From contig NC_134509.1 in the NCBI RefSeq assembly GCF_027942865.1, positions 30,760,197-30,824,196 of the forward strand: a stretch of DNA of 64,000 nucleotides, read 5' to 3'. Both the position numbers and the translations under genes were made by a program. This document shows, piece by piece, positions 63,571 through 64,000 of this stretch (position 1 is the first letter of the stretch; each line of letters opens with the position of its first letter). The notes under the pieces were generated by a model, which saw nothing but the letters and a program-made list of their open reading frames with translations, searched no databases and had not been told where the DNA came from. The DNA is from Odontesthes bonariensis (lineage: Eukaryota; Chordata; Actinopteri; Atheriniformes; Atherinopsidae).

Positions 63571-64000
63571 GTGATTCTACTTTCACCACCACTTGGATGT
63601 AGCACACCAACACATCAGACTGTCGTTTGTTTGATACAGGCTGTGAGGTCATATACTTCACTGATAGTTTTAAGGTCTTAATTATTGACTTATTGAACAA
63701 CTTATTCCTTCTGCATTCTTATTGTATCACCAAAACATTAACAGGACAAATATTGTTTTGTAAAGAGGTTGCAGGTGGTGTAATAGATCCACTGTGGAAA
63801 TGTTATGACCACTACAACTCAAGAAACAAAACCTGTTCAGTTCTTTACACTATTTAATTTAAATTTACATTTAATTTCACAAAATTTCAGCCAGTTTCAT
63901 CATCAGATTACACATGTTGGCATTTAAAACAGAAAAACTAAATAATCTGACTGATACACTTCAAACAATTTGAAACACAGTCTGAGGTCAAAGACCATGC
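63571..64000. other. Right-edge non-coding stretch
   Basis: No gene or repeat recognised. Confidence 0.4.

Overview
This is vertebrate nuclear DNA, almost certainly from a teleost fish. The evidence is intron-rich genes with GT/AG boundaries and conserved phases, a fish-style Siglec/CD22-like receptor, a C3-type complement gene, and a repeat landscape typical of teleosts (Tc1, Harbinger, Tol2-like hAT, TTAA-target elements, an L1, a tRNA-derived SINE and solo LTRs).

Layout. (1) 1-3.5 kb is transposon debris: a broken piggyBac transposase, a 660-bp palindromic TTAA element and a 590-bp hAT element with a perfect 8-bp target duplication. (2) 3.5-13.1 kb is a complete replication-dependent histone cluster, H3.2(-), H2A(+), H1(-), H2B(-) and H4(-). 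All five are intronless and each is followed by the histone 3' stem-loop. H3 and H2A are divergent and share a 342-bp promoter region. (3) 15.3-16.4 kb holds an L1 3' fragment flanked by a 112-bp direct repeat. (4) 17.0-26.8 kb is a 12-exon plus-strand gene for a Siglec/CD22-like inhibitory receptor: signal peptide, seven Ig domains, one membrane span and an ITIM tail, 792 residues by my exon join. Domains 5 and 6 are a recent tandem duplication. (5) 27.2-30.3 kb is a deep nest of transposons inside a solo LTR. (6) 32.3-61.6 kb is a minus-strand gene of more than 41 exons for a complement C3-like protein. I could follow the reading frame through 41 consecutive exons (1,723 residues); only the extreme N-terminus is unsettled. 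(7) 61.6-64 kb is non-coding apart from two abutting TTAA elements.

The C3-like gene is the most unusual item. It keeps the C3 domain order, the RRRR beta/alpha processing site, the six anaphylatoxin cysteines and the thioester Cys and Gln. However, the thioester motif reads GCVEQ rather than GCGEQ, the catalytic His of the thioester domain is Ala, and the segment after the anaphylatoxin cysteines is about 68 residues longer than in human C3. That segment carries Thr/Pro-rich, Gly-Pro-rich and acidic stretches and has no recognisable LGLAR-type convertase site.

The Siglec-like and C3-like genes both belong to immune recognition and lie tail to tail about 5.4 kb apart. Nothing here shows that they are functionally linked. 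The histone genes are an independent S-phase unit.
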